The position numbers and the translations under genes were made by a program. The notes under the pieces are model-generated. The model had not been told where the DNA came from. It saw only the letters and a program-made list of their open reading frames with translations, and ran no database searches. Positions 8,295-18,168 of a DNA stretch of 64,000 nt are shown piece after piece (the stretch's first letter is position 1; every line of letters begins with the position of its first letter). Location of the stretch: the NCBI GenBank assembly GCA_001580565.1, contig LRBF01000057.1:62001-126000 (forward strand), read 5' to 3'. The DNA is from Caballeronia megalochromosomata (lineage in GTDB: Bacteria > Pseudomonadota > Gammaproteobacteria > Burkholderiales > Burkholderiaceae).

Positions 8295-10613
8295 TTACCC
8301 CTCGAACACCGGCCTCAGATCCGTCACCTTCAACGACGAATCCGGCGCGCGCCCCTTCCTCGCGCGCTTGCCCAGATGCAGTTGCAACTGCGACCCGCTG
8401 AGCTTCTCGTCCCTCACCTTCCCGCCACGCCCGGCGCCGATCATCACCACGCCACGCGTATCGATCGCGAGCGCCTGACGCAGCGTTTCCTTCGCATCGA
8501 GGCCCATCAGAATGACGCCGCGACCGCCGCCCGACAGCGTCTTCATCTCGTCCATACCGAAGACGAGCAGCTTGCCCGCGCTCGACAGGCACGCCACATA
8601 AGTCGCCCCGGGAACGACAGGCATCGGCGCGAGCGGAGCCGCGCCTTCGTCGATCGTCATGAAGGCCTTGCCCGCCTTCTGACGGCTCACCAGGTCGCCG
8701 AGTTTCGCGATGAAGCCGAAACCATTGCTCGATGCCAGCAGCAGTTGCTGCTCCGCATTCGCCGCGAAGTAATGCAGCAGATGCGTGCCCGATTCGAGTT
8801 CGATCAGCGACGTGACCGGCACGCCGTCGCCCCGCCCGCCCGGCAGCGCCGACACCGGCACGGAATACACGCGCCCCTTGCTGCCCCACGCGACCAGCGA
8901 ATCCGGCGTGCGCGCCAGGAACGCCGCATAGAGTCCATCGCCCTGCTTGAACGTGAAGCCCGCCGGATCGAGTCCGTGGCCCTTCAGCGCGCGCACCCAG
9001 CCCTTCTGCGACACGACCACCGTCACCGGCTCGTCGACGACGCGCGCCTCGAACGTCGCGCGCTTTTCCTGCTGAATGAGCGTGCGGCGATCGTCGCCGT
9101 ATTGCTTCGCGTCGGCTTCGATTTCCCTGATGAGCACGCGCTTCATCGCGGCGTCGCTGTTGAGCAGCTCTTCGAGCTTCGTCTTCTCGTCGCGCAGGTC
9201 GGACAGTTCCTGTTCGATCTTGATCGCTTCCATTCGCGCCAACTGACGCAGACGGATTTCGAGGATGTCTTCGGCCTGCCGGTCGGAGAGATTGAAGCGC
9301 GCGATGAGCGCCTGCTTCGGCTCTTCCGATTCGCGGATGATGCGAATGACTTCATCGATATTCAGGAAGACGATCATCCGTCCTTCGAGAATATGGATGC
9401 GGTCGTTGACCTTGCCGAGCCGATGCTGCGTGCGCCGCGTCACCGTCACGAAGCGAAAACCGATCCACTCGTGCAGGATCTCGACGATGCCCTTCTGACG
9501 CGGCCTGCCATCCGAGCCGATCATCACGAGGTTGATCGTCGCGTTCGATTCGAGGCTCGTATGCGCGAGCAGCGAGTGGATGAACTCGGTCTGGTCGATG
9601 CGGCTCGACTTCGGCTCGAACACGAGACGCACGAGCGCGTCCTTGCCGGACTCGTCGCGCACGGCGTCGAGCAGGGCGAGCATCGACTGCTTGGTCTGAA
9701 CCTGTTCGGGCGTGAGCGTCTTCTTGCCGAGCTTGATCTTCGGGTTGGTGAGTTCCTCGATTTCCTCGAGCACCTTCTGGCTCGACACGCCCGGCGGCAA
9801 CTCCGTGATGACGATCTGCCACTGGCCGCGCGCGAGTTCCTCGATCTTCCAGCGCGCGCGCACCTTCAGGCTGCCGCGGCCGTTCTCGTACGCCGCCGAG
9901 ATTTCCGCGGGCGACGAGATGATCTGCCCGCCGCCGGGGAAATCCGGTCCGGGCACCTTTTCCATCAGACCGGCATGGCCGATCTTCGGATCGCGGATCA
10001 TCGCGACGGCGGCCTGCGCGACTTCGCGCAGATTGTGCGACGGAATTTCCGTCGCGAGTCCCACCGCAATGCCCGAAGCGCCGTTGAGCAACAGGAACGG
10101 CAGGCGCGCGGGCAGCAGCTTCGGTTCTTCGAACGAGCCGTCGTAGTTGGGCATGAAATCGACCGTGCCCTGATCGATTTCATCGAGCAGCAGGCGCGCG
10201 ATCGGCGTCAGGCGCGCTTCCGTGTATCGCATGGCCGCGGCGCCGTCGCCGTCGCGCGAGCCGAAGTTGCCCTGGCCGTCGATGAGCGGATAGCGCATCG
10301 AAAAGTCCTGCGCGAGACGCACGAGCGCGTCGTATGCCGACTGATCGCCGTGCGGGTGATACTTGCCCAGCACGTCACCGACCACGCGCGCCGACTTCAC
10401 CGGCTTCGCGCCGGACGCGAGGCCCATCTCGCTCATCGCGAAGAGAATGCGGCGCTGCACGGGCTTTTGTCCGTCGCAGACATCGGGCAGCGCGCGGCCC
10501 TTCACCACGCTCACCGCGTAGTCGAGATAAGCGCGCTCGGCGTAATCGCCGAGCGTCAGTTGTTCGCCGTCCGGTGCGGTCTGCGCGGCGAAGAGATCGT
10601 CTGTGATTCCCAT
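8295..10613 (-). CDS. parC: DNA topoisomerase IV subunit A
   Basis: 772 residues, a normal ParC length. The breakage-reunion domain shows [74 protein letters not shown] with catalytic Tyr130, and the [14 protein letters not shown] segment. The C-terminal part has beta-pinwheel repeats such as [10 protein letters not shown] and lacks the long GyrA-box tail. Together with ParE it decatenates daughter chromosomes. In the quinolone-resistance loop the residue aligning with Ser80 of E. coli ParC appears to be Gln91. It starts 38 bases after the parE stop on the same strand. Confidence 0.95.
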   Translation of the reverse strand: MGITDDLFAAQTAPDGEQLTLGDYAERAYLDYAVSVVKGRALPDVCDGQKPVQRRILFAMSEMGLASGAKPVKSARVVGDVLGKYHPHGDQSAYDALVRLAQDFSMRYPLIDGQGNFGSRDGDGAAAMRYTEARLTPIARLLLDEIDQGTVDFMPNYDGSFEEPKLLPARLPFLLLNGASGIAVGLATEIPSHNLREVAQAAVAMIRDPKIGHAGLMEKVPGPDFPGGGQIISSPAEISAAYENGRGSLKVRARWKIEELARGQWQIVITELPPGVSSQKVLEEIEELTNPKIKLGKKTLTPEQVQTKQSMLALLDAVRDESGKDALVRLVFEPKSSRIDQTEFIHSLLAHTSLESNATINLVMIGSDGRPRQKGIVEILHEWIGFRFVTVTRRTQHRLGKVNDRIHILEGRMIVFLNIDEVIRIIRESEEPKQALIARFNLSDRQAEDILEIRLRQLARMEAIKIEQELSDLRDEKTKLEELLNSDAAMKRVLIREIEADAKQYGDDRRTLIQQEKRATFEARVVDEPVTVVVSQKGWVRALKGHGLDPAGFTFKQGDGLYAAFLARTPDSLVAWGSKGRVYSVPVSALPGGRGDGVPVTSLIELESGTHLLHYFAANAEQQLLLASSNGFGFIAKLGDLVSRQKAGKAFMTIDEGAAPLAPMPVVPGATYVACLSSAGKLLVFGMDEMKTLSGGGRGVILMGLDAKETLRQALAIDTRGVVMIGAGRGGKVRDEKLSGSQLQLHLGKRARKGRAPDSSLKVTDLRPVFEG

Positions 10614-10651
10614 CGAATATCGTTATCCGTTATGCGTTGCTCAAGTCGAAC

Positions 10652-12691
10652 TCAGATGTCCGCTTCGACTTCGTTGCCCTTCTCTTCGAGCCAGCTTCGG
10701 CGCGACGCCGCTTCGCCTTTGCCCATCAGCATGGTCATGCGCGAGACGGTGAGGTCGAAGCCGAGATCGCCGAGACCGACCGGCAGGAGGCGGCGCGTGT
10801 CGGGATTCATCGTCGTGTCCCAGAGCTGCTCCGCGCTCATTTCGCCGAGGCCCTTGAAGCGGCTGATGGTCCACGCCGTTTCGCGCACGCCGTCCTTGCG
10901 CAGCTTGTCGAGGATCGCTTCGAGCTCGCCTTCGTCGAGCGCGTAGAGCTTCTGCGCGGGCTTCTTGCCGCGCGCGGGGGCATCGACGCGAAAGAGCGGC
11001 GGACGGGCGACGCACACATGGCCGCGCTCGATCAGTTGCGGGAAGTGCTTGAAAAAGAGCGTAAGCAGCAGCACCTGAATGTGCGCGCCGTCGACGTCCG
11101 CGTCCGACAGGATGCAGATCTTGCCGTAGCGCAGATTCGACAGATCGATCTGATCATCGGGGCCATGCGGATCGACACCGATCGCCACCGCGATGTCATG
11201 CACTTCGTTGTTCGCGAAGAGCCGGTCGCGTTCCGTTTCCCACGTGTTCAGCACCTTACCGCGCAATGGGAGAATCGCCTGAAACTCCTTGTCGCGGCCC
11301 ATTTTCGCGGAGCCGCCCGCCGAATCGCCCTCGACGAGAAAGAGTTCGTTGCGTGCGATGTCCGTCGATTCGCAATCGGTCAGCTTGCCCGGCAACACGG
11401 CGACGCCCGAGCTCTTCTTCTTCTCGATCTTCTGGCCGGCGCGCGTGCGCGCCTGCGCCTGACGGATCACGAGTTCCGCGAGCTTCTTGCCGTACTCGAC
11501 GTGCTGATTGAGCCACAGCTCCAGCGCGGGCCGCGAGAACGACGACACGAGCTTCACCGCATCGCGGCTATTGAGACGTTCCTTGATCTGGCCTTGGAAC
11601 TGCGGATCGAGCACCTTCGCCGACAGCACGAACGACACGCGCGCGAACACGTCTTCCGCGAGCAGCTTCACGCCTTTGGGCTGCAGGTTATGAATCTCGA
11701 CGAAGTTCTTCACCGCCTGAAAAAGGCCATCGCGCAGGCCGGATTCGTGCGTGCCGCCCGCGGGCGTCGGAATCAGGTTCACATACGATTCGCGCAGCAG
11801 CGGCCCTTCCTCGCTCCACGCGACGACCCATGATGCGCCCTCGCCTTCCGCGAAGGTTTCCTCGGTATTGCGCGAGCTTTCCGCATAGCGTTCGCCTTCG
11901 AACAGGGGAATCAGCAGTTCGCTGCCGCCCATGCCTTCGAGCAGATAGCCGCGCAGGCCATCTTCATACTTCCACGTCTGACGCTCGCCCGTCTTCTCGA
12001 TGACGAGCACCACTTCGACGCCCGGCAGCAGCACGGCCTTCGAGCGCAAAAGACGCTGCAGTTCGCCGAGCGGCAGATTGGCTGAATCGAAGTACTTCGG
12101 ATTCGGCCATGCGCGCACGCACGTGCCGCTTTTCTTGGCGCCGCGCTCGGCGGTGCGCGTCGTGAGTTGCTCGATGACATCGCCGTTGGAGAACGCGAGT
12201 TGCGCGACCTTGTTGTCGCGCCAGACGGTCACTTCGAGACGCGTCGCGAGCGCGTTCGTCACCGAGACGCCGACGCCGTGCAGACCGCCCGAGAACGTAT
12301 AGGCGCCGCCCGCGGCCTTGTCGAACTTGCCACCCGCGTGCAGCCGTGTGAACACGATCTCGACGACCGGCACGCCTTCTTCCGGATGCATGCCGAACGG
12401 AATGCCGCGGCCGTCGTCGTCGACGGAGACGGAATTGTCGTTGTGCAGTGTGACGATGATCTGCTTGCCGAAGCCGCCGAGCGCTTCGTCGGAGGCGTTG
12501 TCGATCACTTCCTGAATGATGTGCAGCGGATTCTCGGTCCGCGTGTACATGCCGGGCCGCTGCTTGACCGGCTCCAGGCCCTTGAGCACCTTGATCGATG
12601 CTTCGCTGTAGCCGGCTGCCTTGGCGTTCATGACGAGGCGTTTGCCTCGCTGCGTGCCTGTCGCCATTGCGCTCGATTTTTTCGTGGACAT
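10652..12691 (-). CDS. parE: DNA topoisomerase IV subunit B
   Basis: 679 residues from the ATG giving MSTKKSS; the frame is open 36 codons further up, but that part has no family match. The GHKL ATPase shows EVIDNASDEALGG (residues about 61-73), DDDGRGIPFG (91-100) and GGLHGVGVSVTNAL (135-148). The TOPRIM region shows FLVEGDSAGGSAKMGRDKEFQAILPLRGK and the metal-binding SDADVDGAHI. The end has RPPLFRV and the SRFKGLGEM motif. It binds and hydrolyses ATP for the ParC2E2 enzyme. parE precedes parC by 38 bases, a likely operon. A divergent or upstream promoter should lie in 12692-12887. Confidence 0.95.
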   Translation of the reverse strand: MSTKKSSAMATGTQRGKRLVMNAKAAGYSEASIKVLKGLEPVKQRPGMYTRTENPLHIIQEVIDNASDEALGGFGKQIIVTLHNDNSVSVDDDGRGIPFGMHPEEGVPVVEIVFTRLHAGGKFDKAAGGAYTFSGGLHGVGVSVTNALATRLEVTVWRDNKVAQLAFSNGDVIEQLTTRTAERGAKKSGTCVRAWPNPKYFDSANLPLGELQRLLRSKAVLLPGVEVVLVIEKTGERQTWKYEDGLRGYLLEGMGGSELLIPLFEGERYAESSRNTEETFAEGEGASWVVAWSEEGPLLRESYVNLIPTPAGGTHESGLRDGLFQAVKNFVEIHNLQPKGVKLLAEDVFARVSFVLSAKVLDPQFQGQIKERLNSRDAVKLVSSFSRPALELWLNQHVEYGKKLAELVIRQAQARTRAGQKIEKKKSSGVAVLPGKLTDCESTDIARNELFLVEGDSAGGSAKMGRDKEFQAILPLRGKVLNTWETERDRLFANNEVHDIAVAIGVDPHGPDDQIDLSNLRYGKICILSDADVDGAHIQVLLLTLFFKHFPQLIERGHVCVARPPLFRVDAPARGKKPAQKLYALDEGELEAILDKLRKDGVRETAWTISRFKGLGEMSAEQLWDTTMNPDTRRLLPVGLGDLGFDLTVSRMTMLMGKGEAASRRSWLEEKGNEVEADI

Positions 12692-12887
12692 AGTTGAACG
12701 TTGACCGGCTCTCGAGCGTTCTCGCGGGAAATGCCACAACGTGACGCCCGATCTGCCGGCGAATGCGTGATGAAAATGCCTGGCCGGATGACTGTGCACG
12801 AGCGGGAAAACCGCCCGCCGATCCGAGCCGCGCTAGGAGAATAGCGGTTTTCGCTCGCCGCGCCCACCTCGGACCGATAAAACGCGC

Positions 12888-14822
12888 CTACTTGCGCTTC
12901 GCTTCCAGCTCTTCCCAACGCTCGAGCGCGACGAGCAATTCCTCTTCGATCGCCGCGTGACGCTCCGACAGCCGCGCGCCTTCCTTCGCGTCCTTCGCGA
13001 AGATCGAGCCGTCTTCGAGCTGCGCGCCGATCGCCTTCTGCTCGTCCTCCAGCCCGGCGATACGCGCGGGCAGTGCTTCCAGTTCGCGCTGTTCCTTGAA
13101 CGACAGCTTCACCGTGCGCTGCGCGTTGCGGCCCGCCGCGCTTTCCTTCGGCGTGTCGTCCTTCGGCGCTTCCTTCGCGCTCTGACGCGCCGCTTCTTCC
13201 GCGATACGCTCCGAACGTTCGCGCTGAATCTGCCAGTCGGAGAAGCCGCCGACATACTCGCGCCACATTCCGCCGCCCTCTGCCGCGAACACCGAGGTCA
13301 CAACGTTGTCGAGAAACGCGCGGTCGTGGCTCACGAGCAACACGGTGCCGTCGTAGTCGGCAAGCAGTTCTTCGAGCAGTTCGAGCGTGGGAATGTCGAG
13401 ATCGTTGGTCGGTTCGTCGAGCACGAGCACGTTCGCGGGCCGCGCGAACAGCCGCGCGAGCAACAGGCGGTTGCGCTCGCCGCCCGAGAGTGAGCGCACC
13501 GGCGAACGCGCGCGTTCCGGCGCGAACAGAAAGTCGCCCAGATAGCTCATCACGTGCTTCTTCACGCCGTTCACTTCGACCCATTCGCTGCCGGGGCTGA
13601 TGGTGTCGGCGAGCGATTTGTCGAGATCGAGTTGCGCGCGCATCTGGTCGAAGTACGCGACCTGAATGTTGGTGCCGGTGCGCACGCGGCCTTCGTCGGG
13701 CTGCAGTTCGCCAAGAATGAGCTTCAGCAAGGTCGTCTTGCCCGCGCCGTTAGGGCCGACGAGACCGATCTTGTCGCCACGCATCACGGTGGCCGTGAAG
13801 CGGTCGACGATCGTGCGCTCGTCGTAACGCTTCGTCACGTCGGTCAGTTCGGCGACGATCTTGCCGGACTTCTCGCCCTGCCCGACATCGAGCCTCACGT
13901 TGCCCTGAACGTTGCGGCGCTCGGCGCGCTCATTGCGCATTTCCACGAGCCGCGCGATGCGCCCGACGCTGCGCGTGCGCCGCGCTTCGACGCCCTTGCG
14001 AATCCACACTTCCTCTTGCGCGAGCAGCTTGTCGAACTTCTCCTGCTCGACTTTCTCGACTTCGAGCTGCTGCGCCTTGCGCGTCTGATACGCGCTGAAA
14101 TTGCCCGGATACGACAGCAAACGCCCACGGTCCAGCTCCACGATGCGCGTGGCCACGCGATCGAGAAACGCCCGATCGTGGGTGATGAACAGCAGGCCGG
14201 AACGCAGCGTGACGAGCAACTCTTCCAGCCAGCGGATGCCGTCGAAGTCGAGATGGTTGGTCGGCTCGTCGAGCAGGAGCACGTCGGGCTGCACGACGAG
14301 CGCGCGCGCCAGTGCGACGCGCTTTTTCATGCCGCCGGACAGGTCGCCTGCGCGCGCGTCGCCATCGAGGCCGATTTGTGCGAGCGTCGTCGCGACACGC
14401 GTGCGCCAGTTCCACGCATCGTGCATATCGAGCTTCGATTGCAGCGCGTTCATGCGCGCGAGCAACGCGTCGTGCTGCGCGCCCTCGGGTGTGTCGGCGA
14501 GTGCGTGCGCGACGGCGTCGTACTCGTCGAGCAGTGCGCGCGCGTCGGTCAGGCCGGAGGCGACGACATCGAACACGGAGGCATCGAGATCGAACTCGGG
14601 CTCCTGCGGCACGTAGACGGTCGTGAGCTCGCTCTGGCGCGTGACGAGCCCGTCATCGGGCGCGGCGAGCCCCGCGACGATCTTGAGGAGCGACGACTTG
14701 CCCGCGCCGTTGCGGCCGATCAGACCGACACGCTCGCCCGCTTCGAGCGAGAAGTCGGCGTGGTCGAGCAATGCGACGTGGCCGAACGCGAGCTGCGCGT
14801 CCGAAATGGAATAAAGCGACAT
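12888..14822 (-). CDS. uup: ABC-F ATPase of the Uup type
   Basis: 644 residues with no membrane segments and two complete ATPase domains. The first has GRNGAGKSSLLK and LSGGMKKRVALARALV with LLLDEPTNHLD. The second has GPNGAGKTTLLK and LSGGERNRLLLARLF with LVLDEPTNDLD. The domains are joined by an ABC-F linker with many charged residues (about 240-320). The C-terminal 110 residues are a charged coiled coil (EERAERI..., KLSFKEQRELEALPARI), the hallmark of Uup among ABC-F proteins. Uup acts on DNA branch structures and/or the ribosome. It lies upstream of parE on the same strand with a 196-base gap. Confidence 0.9.
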   Translation of the reverse strand: MSLYSISDAQLAFGHVALLDHADFSLEAGERVGLIGRNGAGKSSLLKIVAGLAAPDDGLVTRQSELTTVYVPQEPEFDLDASVFDVVASGLTDARALLDEYDAVAHALADTPEGAQHDALLARMNALQSKLDMHDAWNWRTRVATTLAQIGLDGDARAGDLSGGMKKRVALARALVVQPDVLLLDEPTNHLDFDGIRWLEELLVTLRSGLLFITHDRAFLDRVATRIVELDRGRLLSYPGNFSAYQTRKAQQLEVEKVEQEKFDKLLAQEEVWIRKGVEARRTRSVGRIARLVEMRNERAERRNVQGNVRLDVGQGEKSGKIVAELTDVTKRYDERTIVDRFTATVMRGDKIGLVGPNGAGKTTLLKLILGELQPDEGRVRTGTNIQVAYFDQMRAQLDLDKSLADTISPGSEWVEVNGVKKHVMSYLGDFLFAPERARSPVRSLSGGERNRLLLARLFARPANVLVLDEPTNDLDIPTLELLEELLADYDGTVLLVSHDRAFLDNVVTSVFAAEGGGMWREYVGGFSDWQIQRERSERIAEEAARQSAKEAPKDDTPKESAAGRNAQRTVKLSFKEQRELEALPARIAGLEDEQKAIGAQLEDGSIFAKDAKEGARLSERHAAIEEELLVALERWEELEAKRK

Positions 14823-14965
14823 GGGAAAACCGGATGAATGGCGAAGAGTCGGCGATAAACACGATAGCCGATGGAAGCGGCCATTGTACCGGGCGCCGGG
14901 CCCGGCGACGCACGCCGCGCCCGGCGCTGGCCGAACGGACGAGGCGCGCAGCCCCCGAAAACACG

Positions 14966-14997
14966 AAGGCCGCCCGGATCCGATCCGCGGCGGCCTT
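14966..14997 (-). terminator. Candidate terminator hairpin downstream of the DUF4399 gene
   Basis: A long near-perfect hairpin: AAGGCCGCC (14966-14974) with GGCGGCCTT (14989-14997), and the inner CGGATC/GATCCG pairing around a one-base centre. On the minus strand it is followed by CGTGTTTT, only a weak T-tract. It sits 25 bases past the DUF4399 stop. Confidence 0.5.
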
Positions 14998-15021
14998 CCC
15001 TCGTTTCGTGTGAAAGGCGCG

Positions 15022-15429
15022 TTACTTCACGTGCACCTTGATCGTCTGGCTCATTTCCGGCCCGTAGGAGCGGTGCGCGCCGTCGCCGAACTGCATCGTC
15101 AGCGTGTGATCGCCGGGCGGCAGCTTCACGTCGGCTTCGGTCTGGCCCTTGCCGAAATGCAGCGACGTGTCGTTCGCCGGAATCACGGTGCCCTTCGGCA
15201 GCGGCTTGCTATCGATCAGCAGATGGTGATGGCCGGTGCCGTCGGTCATCGTGCCCGCCGGCGCGATCGACATGCCGTCGACGCCGAACTTCACGTGCAC
15301 GGGGCTCGTGACGGTCGCGCCATCCTTCGGCTCGATGAAATAGACGCGCGCCTGCGCATGCGCCGCACCGGCGTATTGCGTGAGCAGAATCGCGCCCGTC
15401 AGCATCGCACCCAAGACCTTTTTGTTCAT
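15022..15429 (-). CDS. Secreted DUF4399 protein
   Basis: 135 residues. It has an N-terminal signal peptide (MNKK, then a hydrophobic core, cleavage after AHA). The mature part has VYFIEPKDGATVTSPVHVKFGVDGM, GHHHLLIDSK, and PPGDHTLTMQFGDGAHRSYGPEMSQTIKVHV. This pattern matches DUF4399, a small periplasmic beta-sandwich domain of unknown role with conserved histidines. The start is chosen for the signal peptide and a GGAGAAAACG ribosome site. It is divergent from the rubredoxin gene. Confidence 0.8.
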   Translation of the reverse strand: MNKKVLGAMLTGAILLTQYAGAAHAQARVYFIEPKDGATVTSPVHVKFGVDGMSIAPAGTMTDGTGHHHLLIDSKPLPKGTVIPANDTSLHFGKGQTEADVKLPPGDHTLTMQFGDGAHRSYGPEMSQTIKVHVK

Positions 15430-15680
15430 CGTTTTCTCCATGTTGTGAAACCGGGTCGCTGGCGCGAAAGCGGCGCCCGAGACCCAAAAAGCATACACCG
15501 GGCTTTCGGCATGTCGTGAATCACGACCATTCTTCGGCCGGCGCAATGCGGCACGACGTCGCGCTTTACCGGCCGATCGGGGACGATCGCGCTGATTCCT
15601 GTAAGATGCCGGGTCGCCGCGCCGCGCATCGTCATCCACCGCACGCGGTCCGTTTATTTCTTTTGAATCAAGAGTCTGTC

Positions 15681-15863
15681 GTGAGCGAAGTCATCGAATA
15701 CAAGAGCTGGGTCTGCCTGATTTGCGGCTGGATCTACAACGAGGAAGACGGTCTGCCGGAAGAAGGCATTGCCGCCGGCACCCGTTTCGACGACATCCCC
15801 GGCGACTGGCGCTGCCCGCTGTGCGACGTGGGCAAGGCCGACTTCGTCGTCGTCGAGTTCTGA
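15681..15863 (+). CDS. Rubredoxin
   Basis: A 60-residue iron-electron carrier with both Cys-x-x-Cys knuckles: WVCLICGWIYNEEDG (Cys12, Cys15) and DWRCPLCDVGK (Cys45, Cys48). These bind one Fe(Cys)4 centre. The aromatic and Gly-Ile-Ala-Ala-Gly-Thr-Phe-like core and IPGDW are typical. The start is a GTG at 15681, which gives the standard rubredoxin length; the frame is open upstream but has no domain there. Rubredoxins pass electrons to partners such as alkane hydroxylases or peroxide-reducing proteins; no partner gene is adjacent. Confidence 0.9.
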   Translation: MSEVIEYKSWVCLICGWIYNEEDGLPEEGIAAGTRFDDIPGDWRCPLCDVGKADFVVVEF

Positions 15864-15867
15864 TCCA

Positions 15868-15898
15868 TGCTGCCGCCTTTCCCGGCGGCGGCATTGTT
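15868..15898. terminator. Candidate terminator between rubredoxin and the methyltransferase
   Basis: TGCCGCC (15868-15874) pairs with GGCGGCA (15884-15890), followed by TTGTTT on the plus strand. It lies five bases after the rubredoxin stop, in the 41-base gap between convergent genes. Confidence 0.45.
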
Positions 15899-15904
15899 TC
15901 GTTT

Positions 15905-16642
15905 TCACCGCGCCACCGCGATCAATTCGCGGCTCGTTTCGTCCACCGGCGCGCGATTCCAGTCTCCGTACCAGTCGATTCGCGCGAAACCCGCGTCCGT
16001 CAGCAGGCGCGCGAGTTCGTCGAGCGTGCGAAAGCGCAGTTCGCTCGTGGCGCTGAGCGTTTCTCCGGGCGCCGGCATGAAGCGGTAGTGCGTCGTGAAT
16101 GCGACGCGACCTGTCGTCGAGGGATCGGACTCCGGGTCCCGCTCCTGCCACACGTCCACCATTTTCCCGTCCGGCGCTTCGACGCGCCTCGTCGAACGCT
16201 CGCGCGTCCAGTTTTCCCACGCGCGGGCCGCCGGATTGCGGCTTTCGAACGCGATCGCGCCGCCTGGCCGGATCGCGCGGCGCGCGGCCCGGAGCGTCGC
16301 GAGGAACGCGGCATCGTCGAGAAAAACCTGTGCGACGTGCCCCGTCATCACGAGCAGATCCGCCGCGCCGACGAACGGCAGCGCGCTCGCATCGCCTTCG
16401 ATCCACGTCACCTTGTCGCCTTCGGGACGCGAGCGCGCGACGCGCAGCATCTGCGCCGACGGATCGATGCCCGTCACGCGCTGCCCGCGCCGGGCCAGTT
16501 CGCAGGCGAGCAGCCCCGTGCCGCAGCCCAGATCGACGACATGTTGCGCCGACTCGGCCAGCGCGAGATAAAACGCCGTATCGGGCGCGAACGGATTGAG
16601 CACGTCGTACAGCGCGACGAGGCGCGGATCGTCGTAGTGCAT
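15905..16642 (-). CDS. Class I SAM-dependent methyltransferase
   Basis: 245 residues. Motif I is VVDLGCGTGLLACELARRG (about 36-54), followed by VTGIDPSAQML (acidic ribose-binding region), WIEGDASALPF and LLVMTGHVAQVF. This is the standard Rossmann order of small-molecule or protein methyltransferases. The remainder has YRFMPAPGETLSATSELRFRTLDELARLLTDAGF, typical of the UbiE-like or biotin-synthesis-type group. Substrate unknown. Its ATG overlaps the stop of the upstream DUF4239 gene by one base (TGATG), so the two are translationally coupled. Confidence 0.85.
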   Translation of the reverse strand: MHYDDPRLVALYDVLNPFAPDTAFYLALAESAQHVVDLGCGTGLLACELARRGQRVTGIDPSAQMLRVARSRPEGDKVTWIEGDASALPFVGAADLLVMTGHVAQVFLDDAAFLATLRAARRAIRPGGAIAFESRNPAARAWENWTRERSTRRVEAPDGKMVDVWQERDPESDPSTTGRVAFTTHYRFMPAPGETLSATSELRFRTLDELARLLTDAGFARIDWYGDWNRAPVDETSRELIAVAR

Positions 16643-17439
16643 CAGCGGCTCTGATACGCGAGGGCGTCGCGCATCGGCTGGCTGCCGACCACGATCGCGC
16701 CGGTGAAGGGCGTATCGAGATCGAGGATCACGAGCACCGCCGATGCGATCGACAGCGCGCCGAGCATGATCGTCACGAGCGAGAGCGCGTTGCGCGGCGC
16801 GATCAGCCCGAAGCACAGAAAGATGATGAGCAGCCAACCGACGAGAATCCGGTCGAACGGATAGGAAATCGTTCCGTGCGCCTCCTCCACCAGCTTCCAG
16901 CGCAGCGCGATGAGCTGCTCGAAGCGCGCGGCGGCTTCGGCGGCGAGCTGGCGATGAAAGTCGTCGTGCGGACGGAGCAGTCGCACGTCGCGCTGAGCCT
17001 GGCTCAGGATCGCGCCGAGCGCGTTGCTCGCGAGGCTGTCGGTGGTCTTCGACGGCCCGACGTTCGGGTAGTTGCCGCCCGGGTGCGGCTCGTTCGGCCA
17101 CGTGCTCGCGAGCGCCGCCGCCGTGTACGAGCGCAGGAGTTCGCGCGCGTGATCTAGATCGGCGCCGTAATCGCGCATCGCGCGATCGAGTTCGATGATC
17201 GAGGTCGCGTAGCTGCGCATGTCGTTGTTGGTGGTGTCGAAGATCGTTTTCGCCGATGCGGTCAGAAGCCCGAGCACAAGCGCGGCGAACGTGACCAGCA
17301 TGCCGACGAGCAACTGGACCAGTTGCACCGTTTCCTGCGCCTTGTGCTCTTCGGGCAGAAGCGGCCGCACGATCGCGCCCAGGCCCGTGCTGACCAGCAG
17401 GAGAATGAAGACGAGCACCGCCGACTGGATTTCCGTCAT
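16642..17439 (-). CDS. DUF4239-like membrane protein
   Basis: 265 residues. Two N-terminal hydrophobic helices (SAVLVFILLLVSTGLGAIV and VQLLVGMLVTFAALVLGLLTASA) are followed by a soluble region with AKTIFDTTNNDMRSYATSIIELDRAMRDYG, then two C-terminal helices (ILVGWLLIIFLCFGLIAP and VTIMLGALSIASAVLVILDLDTPFTG). The 2+2 helix layout and the DLDTPFTG end match the bestrophin-like DUF4239 family of unknown function. I used the Met before TEIQSAVL; the frame extends upstream into the tRNA region without sense. It lies directly downstream of tRNA-Arg. Confidence 0.8.
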   Translation of the reverse strand: MTEIQSAVLVFILLLVSTGLGAIVRPLLPEEHKAQETVQLVQLLVGMLVTFAALVLGLLTASAKTIFDTTNNDMRSYATSIIELDRAMRDYGADLDHARELLRSYTAAALASTWPNEPHPGGNYPNVGPSKTTDSLASNALGAILSQAQRDVRLLRPHDDFHRQLAAEAAARFEQLIALRWKLVEEAHGTISYPFDRILVGWLLIIFLCFGLIAPRNALSLVTIMLGALSIASAVLVILDLDTPFTGAIVVGSQPMRDALAYQSR

Positions 17440-17580
17440 GAACGCGCAAGCCGTGATGGCGTGACCGGAGTGGTTCGCATTATCGGTGGGAAAGTGCTCG
17501 CGGTCCAATGTGGACAGATTGCTGAAGGGACGAGGACGAGAAAGAGAAGCAGACAGCCGCGAGCGCGGCGTGCGGGATCG

Positions 17581-17655
17581 TGGTCCCCCCGGCAGGAATC
17601 GAACCTGCATCTAGCGCTTAGGAGGCACTCGTTCTATCCATTGAACTACGGGGAG
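17581..17655 (-). tRNA. tRNA-Arg (anticodon CCT)
   Basis: A 75-base cloverleaf on the minus strand including encoded CCA. The acceptor stem is CTCCCCG with CGGGGGG. The D-arm region is GTTCAATGGATAGAAC. The anticodon stem AGTGC/GCGCT surrounds the loop CTCCTAA, with CCT at positions 34-36. The T arm is GCAGG-TTCGATT-CCTGC and the discriminator is A. It decodes AGG. tRNA genes are common integration sites, but no integrase or flanking repeat is visible next to this one. Confidence 0.95.
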
Positions 17656-17828
17656 TGGACCGCGCGTGGCCGACAGCGTCGGCAGCGAGCGCAGAGTATA
17701 GCAAACACCACCGGTGCATCGGGATCGGCGCGAAGAAATTCGGCTGCGGCGGCGCGCGTCGTAAGGAATCGTCGAAACTCCGGGTTTGCACCTATCAAGT
17801 TTCGCTCAGCCCCGCCGCCATCGGAGTA

Positions 17829-18128
17829 ATGGACCCATTACCCGATACCAAGCCACAGGGCGCGTTCTCGGCGTTGCTGGCCGACAAGGACCTGACCCAC
17901 CTCGAAATGGTGCTGCGCCGTTCATTGTCGTGCGATCTCGGCGGACCGTTGCTGCCGACTTCGTACTGGCGCGAACGGCTCGCATCGATCACGCGTCAGT
18001 CACATCTTTCTCACACGCAGATTCAGACCGTGCATCGGCTGTATCTACATATCGACGCGTTCGAGGCCGCCGGGCGCGAACAAGCAAGCGCCGTCGCGGC
18101 AGCCGGCGGCCAGTCTCAAAGCGCGTGA
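17829..18128 (+). CDS. Small hypothetical protein
   Basis: 99 residues from an ATG preceded by GGAGTA. The sequence is soluble, with no signal peptide or membrane helix. It has a GAFSALLADKDLTHLEMVLRRSL helix pair, a WRERLASITRQSHLSHTQIQTVHRLYLHID helical stretch and an Ala-rich tail. I do not recognise a family. It could be a helical DNA- or protein-binding protein. Protein-like composition and the ribosome site support it being real. It ends 40 bases from the convergent dehydratase gene. Confidence 0.6.
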   Translation: MDPLPDTKPQGAFSALLADKDLTHLEMVLRRSLSCDLGGPLLPTSYWRERLASITRQSHLSHTQIQTVHRLYLHIDAFEAAGREQASAVAAAGGQSQSA

Positions 18129-18168
18129 GCGCGTTTCAATGGCGGCGCCTCCCGCGCGCCGCCTGGCT

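Noticed and set aside
8376..10946. 856-codon open frame opposite parC
   Set aside because: It is exactly antisense to the conserved parC and parE genes. It has low-complexity Arg/His-rich composition and is the usual mirror frame in GC-rich DNA.
13554..14837. 427-codon open frame opposite uup
   Set aside because: Antisense to both ATPase domains of Uup; no independent support.
17581..18128. tRNA-Arg as a genomic-island attachment site
   Set aside because: No integrase, no repeat of the tRNA 3' end and no compositional change follow it in the window.
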